22,525 nt of DNA from Phycisphaerales bacterium UBA4658 (GCA_002405485.1 DHLW01000062.1:1-22525), one strand, 5' to 3'; positions 7,702 through 15,321 are shown, counted from the stretch's first letter. Notes: generated from the sequence alone by a model not told the origin. Made by a program: numbers and translations.

Positions 7702-8562
7702 TCAGCCGGATCTTCCGGCCTCCGCGGCGGGACAGGCGCCAAAGTCCAGATACCAGCGCAGCTCTCCGCCCAGTGGCCGCACTCCCAGGATCGGAAGCTC
7801 CTCCTCCGCCCGCGGCTCATCCCGCCGACGCTCGATCGCCGCAAGCGTCTGCCGCTTGCCCTTGCCCGTGACCAGCACACCGATGAACCGCGACGCGTTG
7901 ATGAGCGGAAGCGTCATGGTCACCCGATCCGGCGGGGTGACCGACGGCCCGGCGTTGATGCGCACCAGCGGAGCAGAGCCCGGGGCGCCGCCGGCGCCGA
8001 GCGTCTCCAGAAGCGCCGGAGAACGCGGAAACAGCGATGCCGTGTGCCCGTCTGAGCCCATCCCCAGGAGCACATAGTCCAGCCGATCGTGCCCCCGCTC
8101 ACGCCAGCCCAGCACGTCCCGCAGCGTCTGCGCGTACTGCACGTCCGCGTCGTCAGCCAGCGCGAACATCGGGTGCACCTGCTCACGCGGGATTCCCGAG
8201 TGGTCCCCGATGATCTCGCTGATCATCTTGAAGTTCGATCGCTCGTCGTCGAACGGCACCCGCCGCTCGTCCACGATCCACAGGTGCGTCCGCCCCCACG
8301 GAAACTCCCGGAACATCGGGTCGATCATCAGCCGCTGATACAGCGGCACAGGCGTCGACCCCCCCGAGAGCGCCAGATGAAAATCCCCGAACGCCCGCAC
8401 GCAGTTGTGCGCGTGGATGAACAGATCCGCCGCGAGAGCGTCGATCACCCCATCCGGGTCCGGACGAACCACCACACTCCCCGGCAGCTTCGGCGCCGGC
8501 GGCTGCGGCTCAAGCTCAAAGACCTCTGACGGACTCTCGGCGTCGGACATCGCGTCCAGCAT
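7702..8562 (-). CDS. pgl: 6-phosphogluconolactonase (DevB/Pgl type)
   Basis: 286 aa. The glucosamine-6-phosphate isomerase/6-phosphogluconolactonase fold is shown by LALSGGSTP (63-71), VDERRVP (97-103) and GMGSDGHTASLFP (167-179), the last carrying the Asp/His of the active site. It would hydrolyse 6-phosphogluconolactone in the oxidative pentose phosphate pathway. The GMGxDGHxASLFP block favours Pgl over NagB. ATG 8562 has GGAAAGG 4 nt upstream; ATG 8550 (MSDAESP) is an alternative. About 25 Pro/Glu-rich residues precede the fold. No zwf or gnd is present; its partner in the operon is a pseudouridine synthase. Confidence 0.92.
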   Translation of the reverse strand: MLDAMSDAESPSEVFELEPQPPAPKLPGSVVVRPDPDGVIDALAADLFIHAHNCVRAFGDFHLALSGGSTPVPLYQRLMIDPMFREFPWGRTHLWIVDERRVPFDDERSNFKMISEIIGDHSGIPREQVHPMFALADDADVQYAQTLRDVLGWRERGHDRLDYVLLGMGSDGHTASLFPRSPALLETLGAGGAPGSAPLVRINAGPSVTPPDRVTMTLPLINASRFIGVLVTGKGKRQTLAAIERRRDEPRAEEELPILGVRPLGGELRWYLDFGACPAAEAGRSG

Positions 8563-8612
8563 AGGACCTTTCCGCCATCCCCCACCGCCGATCCGCCGAC
8601 ACGCCCTCCGGG

Positions 8613-8618
8613 TACCCT
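8613..8618 (+). promoter_or_regulatory. -10-like TACCCT, leaderless promoter candidate (SDR)
   Basis: TACCCT lies 5 nt before the ATG of the SDR gene, with no Shine-Dalgarno sequence between (spacer TGCCC). It sits in a 61-nt divergent gap with pgl, so promoters for both genes must overlap or lie back to back. Confidence 0.5.
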
Positions 8619-8623
8619 TGCCC

Positions 8624-9412
8624 ATGGATCTCTCTCTCGCCGGCAAGCGTGCCCTCGTCTGCGGCTCCACCCAGGGCATCGGCAAAGCCGCCGCCGTCGA
8701 ACTCGCCCTTCTGGGCGCCGAGATCACCCTTCTGGCTCGCAACCCAGACAAGCTCCGGGCCGTTGCCGATGAGCTTCCCCGCGCTGGCGACGTCCGCCAC
8801 CATTGGGTCGCCGCGGATCTGGGCGACGTCGCCGCCGTGCAGGAAGGCGTTCGCACGCTCCACGAGCGAGGCGGAACCTATCACGTCCTCGTAAACAACA
8901 CCGGCGGTCCCCCTGGCGGAACGGCCATCGACGCCCCGCCGCAGGCATACATCGACGCCTTCACCGCTCACCTCATCGCCAGCCAGTTGCTCACCCAGTG
9001 CGTCGTCCCAGGCATGAAGGCCGACGGATTCGGCCGCATCATCAACATCATCTCCACCAGCGTCAAGGCGCCCATCGCCAATCTCGGCGTCAGCAACACC
9101 ATCCGCGGCGCGGTCGCGAGCTGGGCCAAGACCCTCGCGGGCGAACTCGCTCCCTACGGCATCACCGTCAACAACGTCCTGCCCGGATACACCGAGACCG
9201 ACCGGCTCACCTCACTCGTCGCCGCACGCGCCGCCAAGTCCGGCGCAAGCACCCAGCTCGTCGAGAAGGAACTCCTCGCCGGCATCCCCGCAGGACGATT
9301 CGCAAAGCCCCAGGAACTCGGCGCCGCGGTCGCGTTCCTCGCCTCGCCCGCCGCCGCCTACATCAACGGGATCAATCTGCCCGTTGACGGCGGCCGCCTC
9401 CCGACGCTCTGA
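8624..9412 (+). CDS. atypical short-chain dehydrogenase/reductase
   Basis: 262 aa, a full-length classical-size SDR. The cofactor motif GSTQGIG (14-20) and NNTGG (91-95, usually NNAG) are present, and the C-terminus INLPVDGG (250-257) is typical. The active site is not: where SDRs have Ser followed 13 residues later by YxxxK, this protein has Ser144 and then S157-N-T-I-R161, so the catalytic Tyr and Lys are replaced by Ser and Arg. A subgroup of SDRs often annotated as 3-oxoacyl-ACP reductase-like carries such SN..R sites; its reaction is not known to me. It may work by another mechanism or have lost dehydrogenase activity. No substrate is suggested by neighbours. Start: ATG just before the Rossmann strand, with TACCCT 5 nt upstream. 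Confidence 0.88.
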   Translation: MDLSLAGKRALVCGSTQGIGKAAAVELALLGAEITLLARNPDKLRAVADELPRAGDVRHHWVAADLGDVAAVQEGVRTLHERGGTYHVLVNNTGGPPGGTAIDAPPQAYIDAFTAHLIASQLLTQCVVPGMKADGFGRIINIISTSVKAPIANLGVSNTIRGAVASWAKTLAGELAPYGITVNNVLPGYTETDRLTSLVAARAAKSGASTQLVEKELLAGIPAGRFAKPQELGAAVAFLASPAAAYINGINLPVDGGRLPTL

Positions 9413-9456
9413 TCAGCCCACGCCGCAGCGCACCCGCAAACACTGTCCCGCTCGAA

Positions 9457-9462
9457 TACCCT
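9457..9462 (+). promoter_or_regulatory. -10-like TACCCT, leaderless promoter candidate (manA)
   Basis: TACCCT lies 7 nt before the ATG of manA, with no Shine-Dalgarno sequence between (spacer CCGCGAC). The same hexamer occurs before the SDR gene. It suggests manA has its own promoter although it follows the SDR gene by only 57 nt. Confidence 0.5.
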
Positions 9463-9469
9463 CCGCGAC

Positions 9470-10522
9470 ATGCGTCCTGATTCCAACGCTCCTCCGGGCT
9501 CACCGCGGCCAAGCCATGCCCCCGCCACCGTGCCGCACCCGCACCCCATCACCTTCGAGCCCGTCCTCCTCCAGAAAGTCTGGGGAGGCCGCTCCCTGGA
9601 ACGCATCGGGAAACACCTCCCCACCACCGACGGTTCCTTCGGCGAGAGCTGGGAGCTTGCCGACATGGACTCCACCAGCGCATCCGGCGCAGGCGGTGGC
9701 GCGATCAGAAGCGTCATCGCCAGCGGTCCGCTCCACGGCCGATCCATCCGCGACGCGCTCTCCATCTGGGGAGAAGCGATGCTCCCCAAACCCCTGCGCA
9801 CCCCGGCGGGCGGATTCCCCCTGCTCATCAAGTTCCTCGACGCGCGCGAGAACCTGAGCGTCCAGGTCCATCCCTCCCCCGAGTTCGCCCGCGCTCATCC
9901 CGATGCCCACCTCAAGACCGAATGCTGGTGCATCCTGCACGCCGAGCCGGACGCGTCGATCTACGTCGGCGTCCGCCCCGACGTCTCCCCGGAGCGTTTC
10001 CGCTCAGCGGCCCGCGCCGGCGATCCGGCCATCGTCGACATGCTCCGCAAGGTCCCCGCCGTCGCCGGCGAGTGCCACAATCTCCCCAGCGGCACCGTCC
10101 ACGCCCTTGGCGCGGGGGTCCTCGTCGCCGAGGTTCAGACCCCCAGCGATACGACCTTCCGTCTGTATGACTGGGGACGCTCCGGCCGAGAGCTGCACGT
10201 CGAGCCCGCCCTCGCCTCCGCCGACTTCCTGCCGCCGCCCGCTCCTGTGCAGTTGCTCGGCTCCGACAACCGCGTGCACACCCGGTACTTCGAACTCTCC
10301 TCTCGCACGATCACCGCCGCCCACGCCATCGACTCGATGCACGGGCAAGTGCTCATGATCCTCCGGGGCTCGGGCTCGTTCTGTCGCGGTCACGAGCGTG
10401 TGCCGCTCCCGCTGGGCCAGTCGGCCTTCATTCCGCACGCCTGCGAACCGGGTTGGACGATCGAGCCCGCACCCGCATCGCCCCTCACGGCGCTGCTTGC
10501 CCGGCCCATCGCTCCGCGCTGA
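9470..10522 (+). CDS. manA: mannose-6-phosphate isomerase, type I
   Basis: 350 aa. Cupin-type zinc isomerase interconverting fructose 6-phosphate and mannose 6-phosphate, the entry to GDP-mannose and cell-surface sugars. The zinc ligands are visible: Q132 and H134 in VQVHP, E151 in KTE, and H211 in PSGTVHALG. EVQTPSDTTFRLYDWGR (221-237) is the conserved active-site block with its Arg. PVLLQKVWGG (31-40) is the usual N-terminal motif. About 25 Pro-rich residues precede it. At 350 aa it resembles the shorter bacterial (Bacillus-like) type. No Shine-Dalgarno sequence; TACCCT lies 7 nt before the ATG. It converges on ftsI with 36 nt between stops. Confidence 0.93.
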   Translation: MRPDSNAPPGSPRPSHAPATVPHPHPITFEPVLLQKVWGGRSLERIGKHLPTTDGSFGESWELADMDSTSASGAGGGAIRSVIASGPLHGRSIRDALSIWGEAMLPKPLRTPAGGFPLLIKFLDARENLSVQVHPSPEFARAHPDAHLKTECWCILHAEPDASIYVGVRPDVSPERFRSAARAGDPAIVDMLRKVPAVAGECHNLPSGTVHALGAGVLVAEVQTPSDTTFRLYDWGRSGRELHVEPALASADFLPPPAPVQLLGSDNRVHTRYFELSSRTITAAHAIDSMHGQVLMILRGSGSFCRGHERVPLPLGQSAFIPHACEPGWTIEPAPASPLTALLARPIAPR

Positions 10523-10558
10523 TGCGCTCGCGGATCGGCTCACCAGGAGGATCGATCA

Positions 10559-12616
10559 TCAATCCTCGTGTGCCGCCGTCACGATTGACCCAGCGTCCTG
10601 GGAGCTGGCCGGCACGCCCAGATACTCAAGCGTCCGCTCCATGATCCGGCGATTCACCGGCCCCGCGACCAGCGCGCCGTAGTACCGCCGAGCACGCACA
10701 AGCTCTGGCCCGGGATCATCGACCACCACCAGCACGACGACCCGCGGATCCTCCGTCGGCCCGCCCGCGATGAACGACACGTTGTACTGACCCCCGAAGT
10801 ACCCGTCCGAACCCTTGGGCTTCTTCTTGCCCTTGGGCGGCATGCCCAGCGGGGCACGCGCCGTGCCCGACTTCCCGAACGCCGAGTACCGGAACACCTC
10901 GTGCCTGTCCCCGGTTCGCGCCTCGAGAATGTTGTCCAGGTTCTCCGTCACGCTCGCCATCGTCGTCCGCGTCAGCTCCGCGACCCGCGGCGGCAGCACA
11001 CGCACCGGAGCGACCTCCCGCGTCGTGTCATACTCCGCGCCAGTCAGCCGAAGCGTGGGCAGCGTCCCTGCAAGCTCCCCCGTCCGGCAGAACGCGCTGA
11101 ACGCCCGCACCATCTGCACCGGCGTCACGCCGATCTCATACCCGATCGACACCGACGTCTGCGTGTAGTTCGACCACGACCTGGTCGACGTCACAAGCCC
11201 GGGCGTCTCTCCGGCAAGCCCAAGCCCGGGTCGCTTCCCGAATCCGAACTCCAGCACCGAGCTCCGCGTCACGCCAAACGGCAGCCGAGCCCCGCCCTGC
11301 GCCATGCCGATGTTCGACGAGTACACCAGCACCTCGGTCCACTTGAGCGTCTCCCGCGCCTTCACGTCGCTCAGCGCCCGTCCGTACGGCGTCACCCAGC
11401 TCCCGTTGTGCACGTTGAACGTCTCGTTCTCCCGCACCACGCCGTGCTCCAGCGCCGTCGCCCAGATGAACGGCTTGAACGTCGAGCCCGGCTCGTACAC
11501 GTCCTCAACGCACCGGTTCCGCGCCAGCGACGCGTGCACGCCCGCGAGCGCGTCCTTGGGGATGATCCGATACCGCCGACCGTCCCCGCCCTTGGGAATC
11601 ACGTGATTCCAATCATACTCGATCGCGTTCGCCGGCGTCCGCACCAGATCGGCCATCGCCAGGATCTCGCCGGTCATCGGATCCAGCACCACGCACCGCG
11701 CCCCCGCGGCGTCCGCGTCGCGGATCCCGCGCTCCAGCTCCTCCACCACGATCCGCTGGATCTCCAGATCCATCGACAGCCGAACGTCCCCCCCGCGCTG
11801 CGCCGGCTGATAGCCCCCCGGAAACACCCACATCGGCTTCCCCGCGGCGTCACGAACGTACTGCAGCGAGCCCGCCTCCGGATCGATCTGATCCTTGAAC
11901 TTCAGTTCCGCCCCGCTCAGACCCTCGTGGTCCGACCCAACCATCCCGACCAGGTGCCCCGCCACCTCGTCGGACGTGTACACACGCGTCGGCTTGAACT
12001 CGATGTGCACGCCGGGAATCTTCCCCTCGCCCTCCGTCAGCGCCCGCGCCGCGTCCACGCGCCAGTCCTCCAGCGGCTTGCCCAGCGACAGATACCGCTT
12101 GGGCTCGAACGTCGGCGCACTCGGATCGATCGAGTCCGGCACGCTCGTCATGTGCGCCCTGTCCACCGCAGGACCGATCCGCCGGGCAATGTCCGCCGCT
12201 GGCATCCCAGTCGCGTCCGCCAGCCGAACGATCGCATCGCCCGGCGGCATCGGAAACCGCGTCGGATCGATGAACACGCTGTGCGCAAACCGCGTCGTCG
12301 CCAGCACCCGCCCGCGACGGTCGTACACGTCCCCGTGCGGCGCCTGCACCGGCACCCGCGTCAGCCGCTCGGACAGAAACGGCTTCAACTCCTCGCTCGG
12401 CGCGGCCTGCAACTGCACCACCCGCCCAAGCATCACCGCCATCGTCACTGTCACCCCGCCCACCAGCCAATACCCCACGCGATCCGCTCGCCCACGCCAC
12501 TCCGCAGACGACCCCTGCCCGCTTGGCGTTCGCCCGCCAGACGCCCCAGCGCCCCGCGGCTTGATCTCCACCTCACCCGCCGCCGCTCCGGCTTCCGCAC
12601 GCGTCGTTCCCGCCAT
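10559..12616 (-). CDS. ftsI: class B penicillin-binding protein, FtsI/PBP3-type
   Basis: 685 aa from ATG 12616. A septal D,D-transpeptidase cross-linking peptidoglycan outside the membrane. A cytoplasmic N-terminus of about 47 residues and one membrane segment (about 48-66) precede the pedestal (HGDVYDRRGRVLATT). The transpeptidase motifs are STFK (378-381, catalytic Ser378), SSN (433-435) and KSGT (582-585). A short basic insert (PKGKKKPKG) follows KSGT by about eight residues. Length is somewhat above E. coli FtsI (588 aa); no PASTA domain is visible. FtsI rather than PBP2 is inferred from its position after rsmH and an FtsL-like gene. Start: AGAGG lies 8 nt before ATG 12616; ATG 12637 and TTG 12670 are in frame but less well supported. 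Confidence 0.9.
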   Translation of the reverse strand: MAGTTRAEAGAAAGEVEIKPRGAGASGGRTPSGQGSSAEWRGRADRVGYWLVGGVTVTMAVMLGRVVQLQAAPSEELKPFLSERLTRVPVQAPHGDVYDRRGRVLATTRFAHSVFIDPTRFPMPPGDAIVRLADATGMPAADIARRIGPAVDRAHMTSVPDSIDPSAPTFEPKRYLSLGKPLEDWRVDAARALTEGEGKIPGVHIEFKPTRVYTSDEVAGHLVGMVGSDHEGLSGAELKFKDQIDPEAGSLQYVRDAAGKPMWVFPGGYQPAQRGGDVRLSMDLEIQRIVVEELERGIRDADAAGARCVVLDPMTGEILAMADLVRTPANAIEYDWNHVIPKGGDGRRYRIIPKDALAGVHASLARNRCVEDVYEPGSTFKPFIWATALEHGVVRENETFNVHNGSWVTPYGRALSDVKARETLKWTEVLVYSSNIGMAQGGARLPFGVTRSSVLEFGFGKRPGLGLAGETPGLVTSTRSWSNYTQTSVSIGYEIGVTPVQMVRAFSAFCRTGELAGTLPTLRLTGAEYDTTREVAPVRVLPPRVAELTRTTMASVTENLDNILEARTGDRHEVFRYSAFGKSGTARAPLGMPPKGKKKPKGSDGYFGGQYNVSFIAGGPTEDPRVVVLVVVDDPGPELVRARRYYGALVAGPVNRRIMERTLEYLGVPASSQDAGSIVTAAHED

Positions 12617-12624
12617 GATCTGTG

Positions 12625-12629
12625 CCTCT
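12625..12629 (-). promoter_or_regulatory. Shine-Dalgarno AGAGG selecting the ftsI start
   Basis: Read on the minus strand, AGAGG is 8 nt before ATG 12616. The upstream in-frame starts (12637, 12670) lack a comparable site. Confidence 0.5.
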
Positions 12630-12704
12630 GTCTGCATCGCTGGCCCCAAACGACTCTGCGTGTCTACCAATCGGATCGCCGGCCCCGCCGCGCCCCGCGC
12701 CCAC

Positions 12705-13034
12705 TCACCGCGTCCCGACGTCCCGAAGCTCGCCCTCGGCCATCGCCGTCGCCCGCTCCCGCTCCTCGGTCTCCAGACGAACCAGCAGATCGAACCGATC
12801 CGCGCTCAGCGGCAGAAGCGGGCCGTACTTCGACGCCGCGACGTGCACGTTCGTCGGCGTCACGCGTCGTGCGATCTCCGAGCGCAGCTTCCACAGCTCC
12901 CGGTTCTGCTTCTCAGCCCGGCGCACCACCGCCGCCGCCTCGTGCGCGGCCTGCACCCGGAGCTGCCGGATCCCCAGCAGCACGCACGCGATCACTCCCA
13001 TGGACACGATCAGCACGCACAGCTTCGCGAACAT
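12705..13034 (-). CDS. ftsL: FtsL-like small division protein
   Basis: 109 aa. One N-terminal membrane segment (about 2-21, LCVLIVSMGVIACVLLGI) is followed by a charged, heptad-like helix rich in Ala, Glu and Arg (about 25-58), the build of FtsL/DivIC proteins. Sequence similarity in this family is very low, so the call rests on size, topology and position immediately before ftsI and after rsmH. FtsL forms a complex with FtsB and FtsQ that activates FtsW-FtsI at the septum. The ATG has GAGGTGA just upstream; that site contains the stop of the LysM gene (4-nt gap), implying coupled translation. It could also be an unrelated coiled-coil membrane protein. Confidence 0.6.
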   Translation of the reverse strand: MFAKLCVLIVSMGVIACVLLGIRQLRVQAAHEAAAVVRRAEKQNRELWKLRSEIARRVTPTNVHVAASKYGPLLPLSADRFDLLVRLETEERERATAMAEGELRDVGTR

Positions 13035-13038
13035 CGGC

Positions 13039-13045
13039 TCACCTC
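13039..13045 (-). promoter_or_regulatory. Shine-Dalgarno GAGGTGA overlapping the LysM-gene stop
   Basis: Read on the minus strand, GAGGTGA ends in the TGA stop of the LysM gene and lies 4 nt before the ATG of ftsL (7 nt counting from GAGG). Ribosomes ending the first gene would sit on the start site of the second. Confidence 0.6.
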
Positions 13046-14070
13046 GACGCGCTCGCCGTCACGCCCGTCGGCACACGCAGCTTCATCCCCACCTTCAACG
13101 ACTCCGGATCGCTCAGCGTCCCCTTGTTCGCCTCCAGCAGCTCCGGCCAACGCTTGCTCGATCCCAGCGTCTTCCTCGCCACCGTGCTCAGCGTGTCCCC
13201 ATCCTTCACCACATACTCCCGGAACGACCCAGCCGCACGCGGCTGAGCACGACCCCCCGCGGCCGCTTCACTCCGAGACTCCGGCCGACCCGGCGCCGCC
13301 GACTCCACACCGCCCACCGGCGGCACATACGGCTTGCCCAGCAGCACGTCCTTCGGCGGAAGCTGCAGCGTAACCCCCACCCGCAGGTCATCCCCGTTCA
13401 CCCGCCCCTTGTTGAACTCCCGAACCTTCTCCCACAACTTCCCCTCGCCGTAGTACCGCACCGCGATCCGGTACAGCGTGTCCCCCTCCTTCACCTCGTG
13501 CCGCTGCATCGGAATCACCACCGGAGGCGCAACCGGCGCCGGGGCCGCGCCCATCCCCCCCGGCACAACCGGCGGCTGCGTCTGCGACGGCAGCACCGCC
13601 GACGGAATCTGCTCATCCACCTGCGCAAGCGCCGCAGAGTCCGGCCGACGCACCATGCCCCCGGTTCCGCTCGGCCCGTCGCCCGCCCCCACCGTCTGCC
13701 GACCCATCACGATCTCGTTCTGAGGCACCGGACGCACGTCCGGACCCGTCCCAGGCGCCGTGCCACCCGGCACACCCTGCACCACCTGGCCCACACCCCC
13801 CGGCTGCCCCGCACCGCTGGGCACGCCCACACCGGACGCGGACACAAACCCCGCTCCAACGCCAGGCAGCGGCATCAGCCCGCCCGTTGGCGCTTCCTCC
13901 TGCATCCGAACCCCGGGCACGCTCGCGCCCGCCAGCCGAGCCGACGTCGGCTGGATGTCCTCGGCCATGTCCTGCTTCCGCGCTTTGGAGAAGTGATCGC
14001 TGATCAGCACTCCCAGCACGAGCACCAGCGAGAAGCCGACAATCAGAGCAAGTTTGTGTTCGCGAGTCAC
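13039..14070 (-). CDS. membrane-anchored protein with two LysM domains
   Basis: 343 aa from GTG 14070. A short N-terminus (TREHKLAL) leads into one membrane segment (about 8-24, IVGFSLVLVLGVLI), then a Gly/Pro/Val-rich linker of about 160 residues, a first LysM (about 190-237: HEVKEGDTLYRIAVRYYG) and a second (about 285-333: YVVKDGDTLSTVARKTLG), separated by a further Pro/Ala-rich linker. LysM binds N-acetylglucosamine-containing glycans, so the protein probably tethers the membrane to peptidoglycan. No hydrolase domain is present. It lies between rsmH and ftsL, 4 nt before ftsL, so a division role is likely. The frame stays open to 14133, but the residues after GTG 14070 match a style I know from planctomycete LysM proteins (MTRExK, then the membrane segment). 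Confidence 0.85.
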   Translation of the reverse strand: MTREHKLALIVGFSLVLVLGVLISDHFSKARKQDMAEDIQPTSARLAGASVPGVRMQEEAPTGGLMPLPGVGAGFVSASGVGVPSGAGQPGGVGQVVQGVPGGTAPGTGPDVRPVPQNEIVMGRQTVGAGDGPSGTGGMVRRPDSAALAQVDEQIPSAVLPSQTQPPVVPGGMGAAPAPVAPPVVIPMQRHEVKEGDTLYRIAVRYYGEGKLWEKVREFNKGRVNGDDLRVGVTLQLPPKDVLLGKPYVPPVGGVESAAPGRPESRSEAAAGGRAQPRAAGSFREYVVKDGDTLSTVARKTLGSSKRWPELLEANKGTLSDPESLKVGMKLRVPTGVTASASR

Positions 14071-14157
14071 GGCGTACGCGTCCCTGCAAATGGCCGAATC
14101 GGTCACCCGCTCTCCGCGGCGTCCGTGCCGCAAGCGTTGACCATGATGAACCTGTTC

Positions 14158-14163
14158 AGGATA
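14158..14163 (-). promoter_or_regulatory. -10-like TATCCT before the LysM-ftsL-ftsI genes
   Basis: Read on the minus strand, TATCCT lies about 87 nt upstream of GTG 14070, in the 182-nt gap after rsmH. GGGAAC stands upstream of it, but I see no clear -35. An internal promoter for the division genes is possible. Confidence 0.2.
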
Positions 14164-14252
14164 CCAACCTCCCGATCCGCGTTCCCGCTCGATCGAGCCG
14201 TTTCCACGATTCTCCTTCGCGCCACCCTGCTCCGCACGGTGTCCGAACTCGA

Positions 14253-15209
14253 CTATCCCCGCACCACCCGCACCACCCGCAGCTTCGCCGACCTCGATCG
14301 CGGATTCACCCGGATCTCCTGCTCGCTCGCCGTCACCGGCTTCCTGGTCACGTGCTCCGCCGTGCCGCTCTCCACCATCCCTGCAAACACCCGCTTCACC
14401 GGCCGATCCTCCAGCGAGTGAAAGCTGATGATCCCGATCCGCGCGCCCGGGTTGAGCACGCTCGCCCGACCATCCCGTGCGTGCGCCGCCGACCGTGCCA
14501 GCGTCTCCAGCAGCCGCTCCAAGCTTCCGAGTTCGTCGTTCACACAGATCCGAAGCGCCTGAAACGTCTTCGTCGCAGGATGCAGCCCGCTCTGATGCGC
14601 CCGCGCCGCGGGAACCGCCGCACGCACGATCTCGGCAAGCTGCACCGTGCGGTCTATCGGCCCGTTCCGACGCTCTTGGACAACTTTCGACGCGATCCGC
14701 CGAGCCACCTCCGGCGGCTCTTCCCCAACGTCCCGGATGAGCTCCATCAGCTCCCGTTCGGGCATCGTCTGGACAAGCTCCGCCGCCGTGATCGCCCCGC
14801 GCGGATCCAGCCGCATGTCCAGCGGCCCATCCCGCATGAAGCTGAAGCCCCGCTCCGCATCATCCACCTGCGTCGAGCTGAACCCGAGATCCGCCAGCAC
14901 CACATCCGCCCCGCGCTCGCCAAGCGCTTCCCGTGTCCGCGACCCAAACTCGCCGAACGAAGCATGAACCCCGACCACCCGCGGCCCGCCATCGAGCGCA
15001 CGCACCCGGGCCGTCGCCGCCGCCAGATTCCCGGCATCCAGATCAAACAGCACCACCGTCCCCGCCGCGCCAAGCCTCGACCCGAGCTCCGCCGCATGCC
15101 CGCCGCGGCCAGCCGTGCAGTCGACCACGACCTCGCCGGGCCGCGGCCCGAGCAGCTCAAGGACTTCACTCAGGAGCACCGGCACATGCGTCATGCCAAA
15201 GCCATCCAT
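14253..15209 (-). CDS. rsmH: 16S rRNA (cytosine-1402-N4) methyltransferase RsmH
   Basis: 318 aa, the usual length. RsmH (MraW) methylates N4 of C1402 in the ribosomal P site using SAM. SAM motif I is DCTAGRGGHA (30-39), FDLD (55-58) binds the ribose, and DLGFSSTQVD, RGFSF and LDMRLD blocks plus ISFHSLEDRPVKRVF near the end are family signatures. It is the usual first or second gene of the dcw cluster; here no mraZ precedes it. ATG 15209 is used; ATG 15194 (MTHVPVLL) matches the common family N-terminus and is an equally good start. It follows dacB by 133 nt and precedes the LysM gene by 182 nt. Confidence 0.95.
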   Translation of the reverse strand: MDGFGMTHVPVLLSEVLELLGPRPGEVVVDCTAGRGGHAAELGSRLGAAGTVVLFDLDAGNLAAATARVRALDGGPRVVGVHASFGEFGSRTREALGERGADVVLADLGFSSTQVDDAERGFSFMRDGPLDMRLDPRGAITAAELVQTMPERELMELIRDVGEEPPEVARRIASKVVQERRNGPIDRTVQLAEIVRAAVPAARAHQSGLHPATKTFQALRICVNDELGSLERLLETLARSAAHARDGRASVLNPGARIGIISFHSLEDRPVKRVFAGMVESGTAEHVTRKPVTASEQEIRVNPRSRSAKLRVVRVVRG

Positions 15210-15291
15210 GCCCCCATCGGCTCTCGAGCCCTCAACGTGCCCCGCACTCGGGCACCTTCAGTCTTGGCCGCACGCTCCGCGCTGGGCGTCT

Positions 15292-15321
15292 CCCGCGGCG
15301 TGCCGCGCTCTCTGCCGCGGG
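15292..15321 (-). terminator. GC-rich hairpin after dacB
   Basis: CCCGCGGC (15292-15299) and GCCGCGGG (15314-15321) form a perfect 8-bp stem with a 14-nt loop, starting 21 nt after the dacB stop in the minus direction. No T-run follows. A smaller stem, GTGCCC/GGGCAC (15237-15242/15250-15255), lies closer to rsmH. The position suits a factor-independent or pausing terminator between dacB and rsmH. Confidence 0.4.

Noticed and set aside
10901-14421. Very long plus-strand open frames (up to 781 codons) opposite ftsI, ftsL and the LysM gene
   Set aside because: Their products are Arg/Pro/His-rich with no domain; they are antisense shadows common in G+C-rich DNA, and the minus-strand genes have full active-site motifs.
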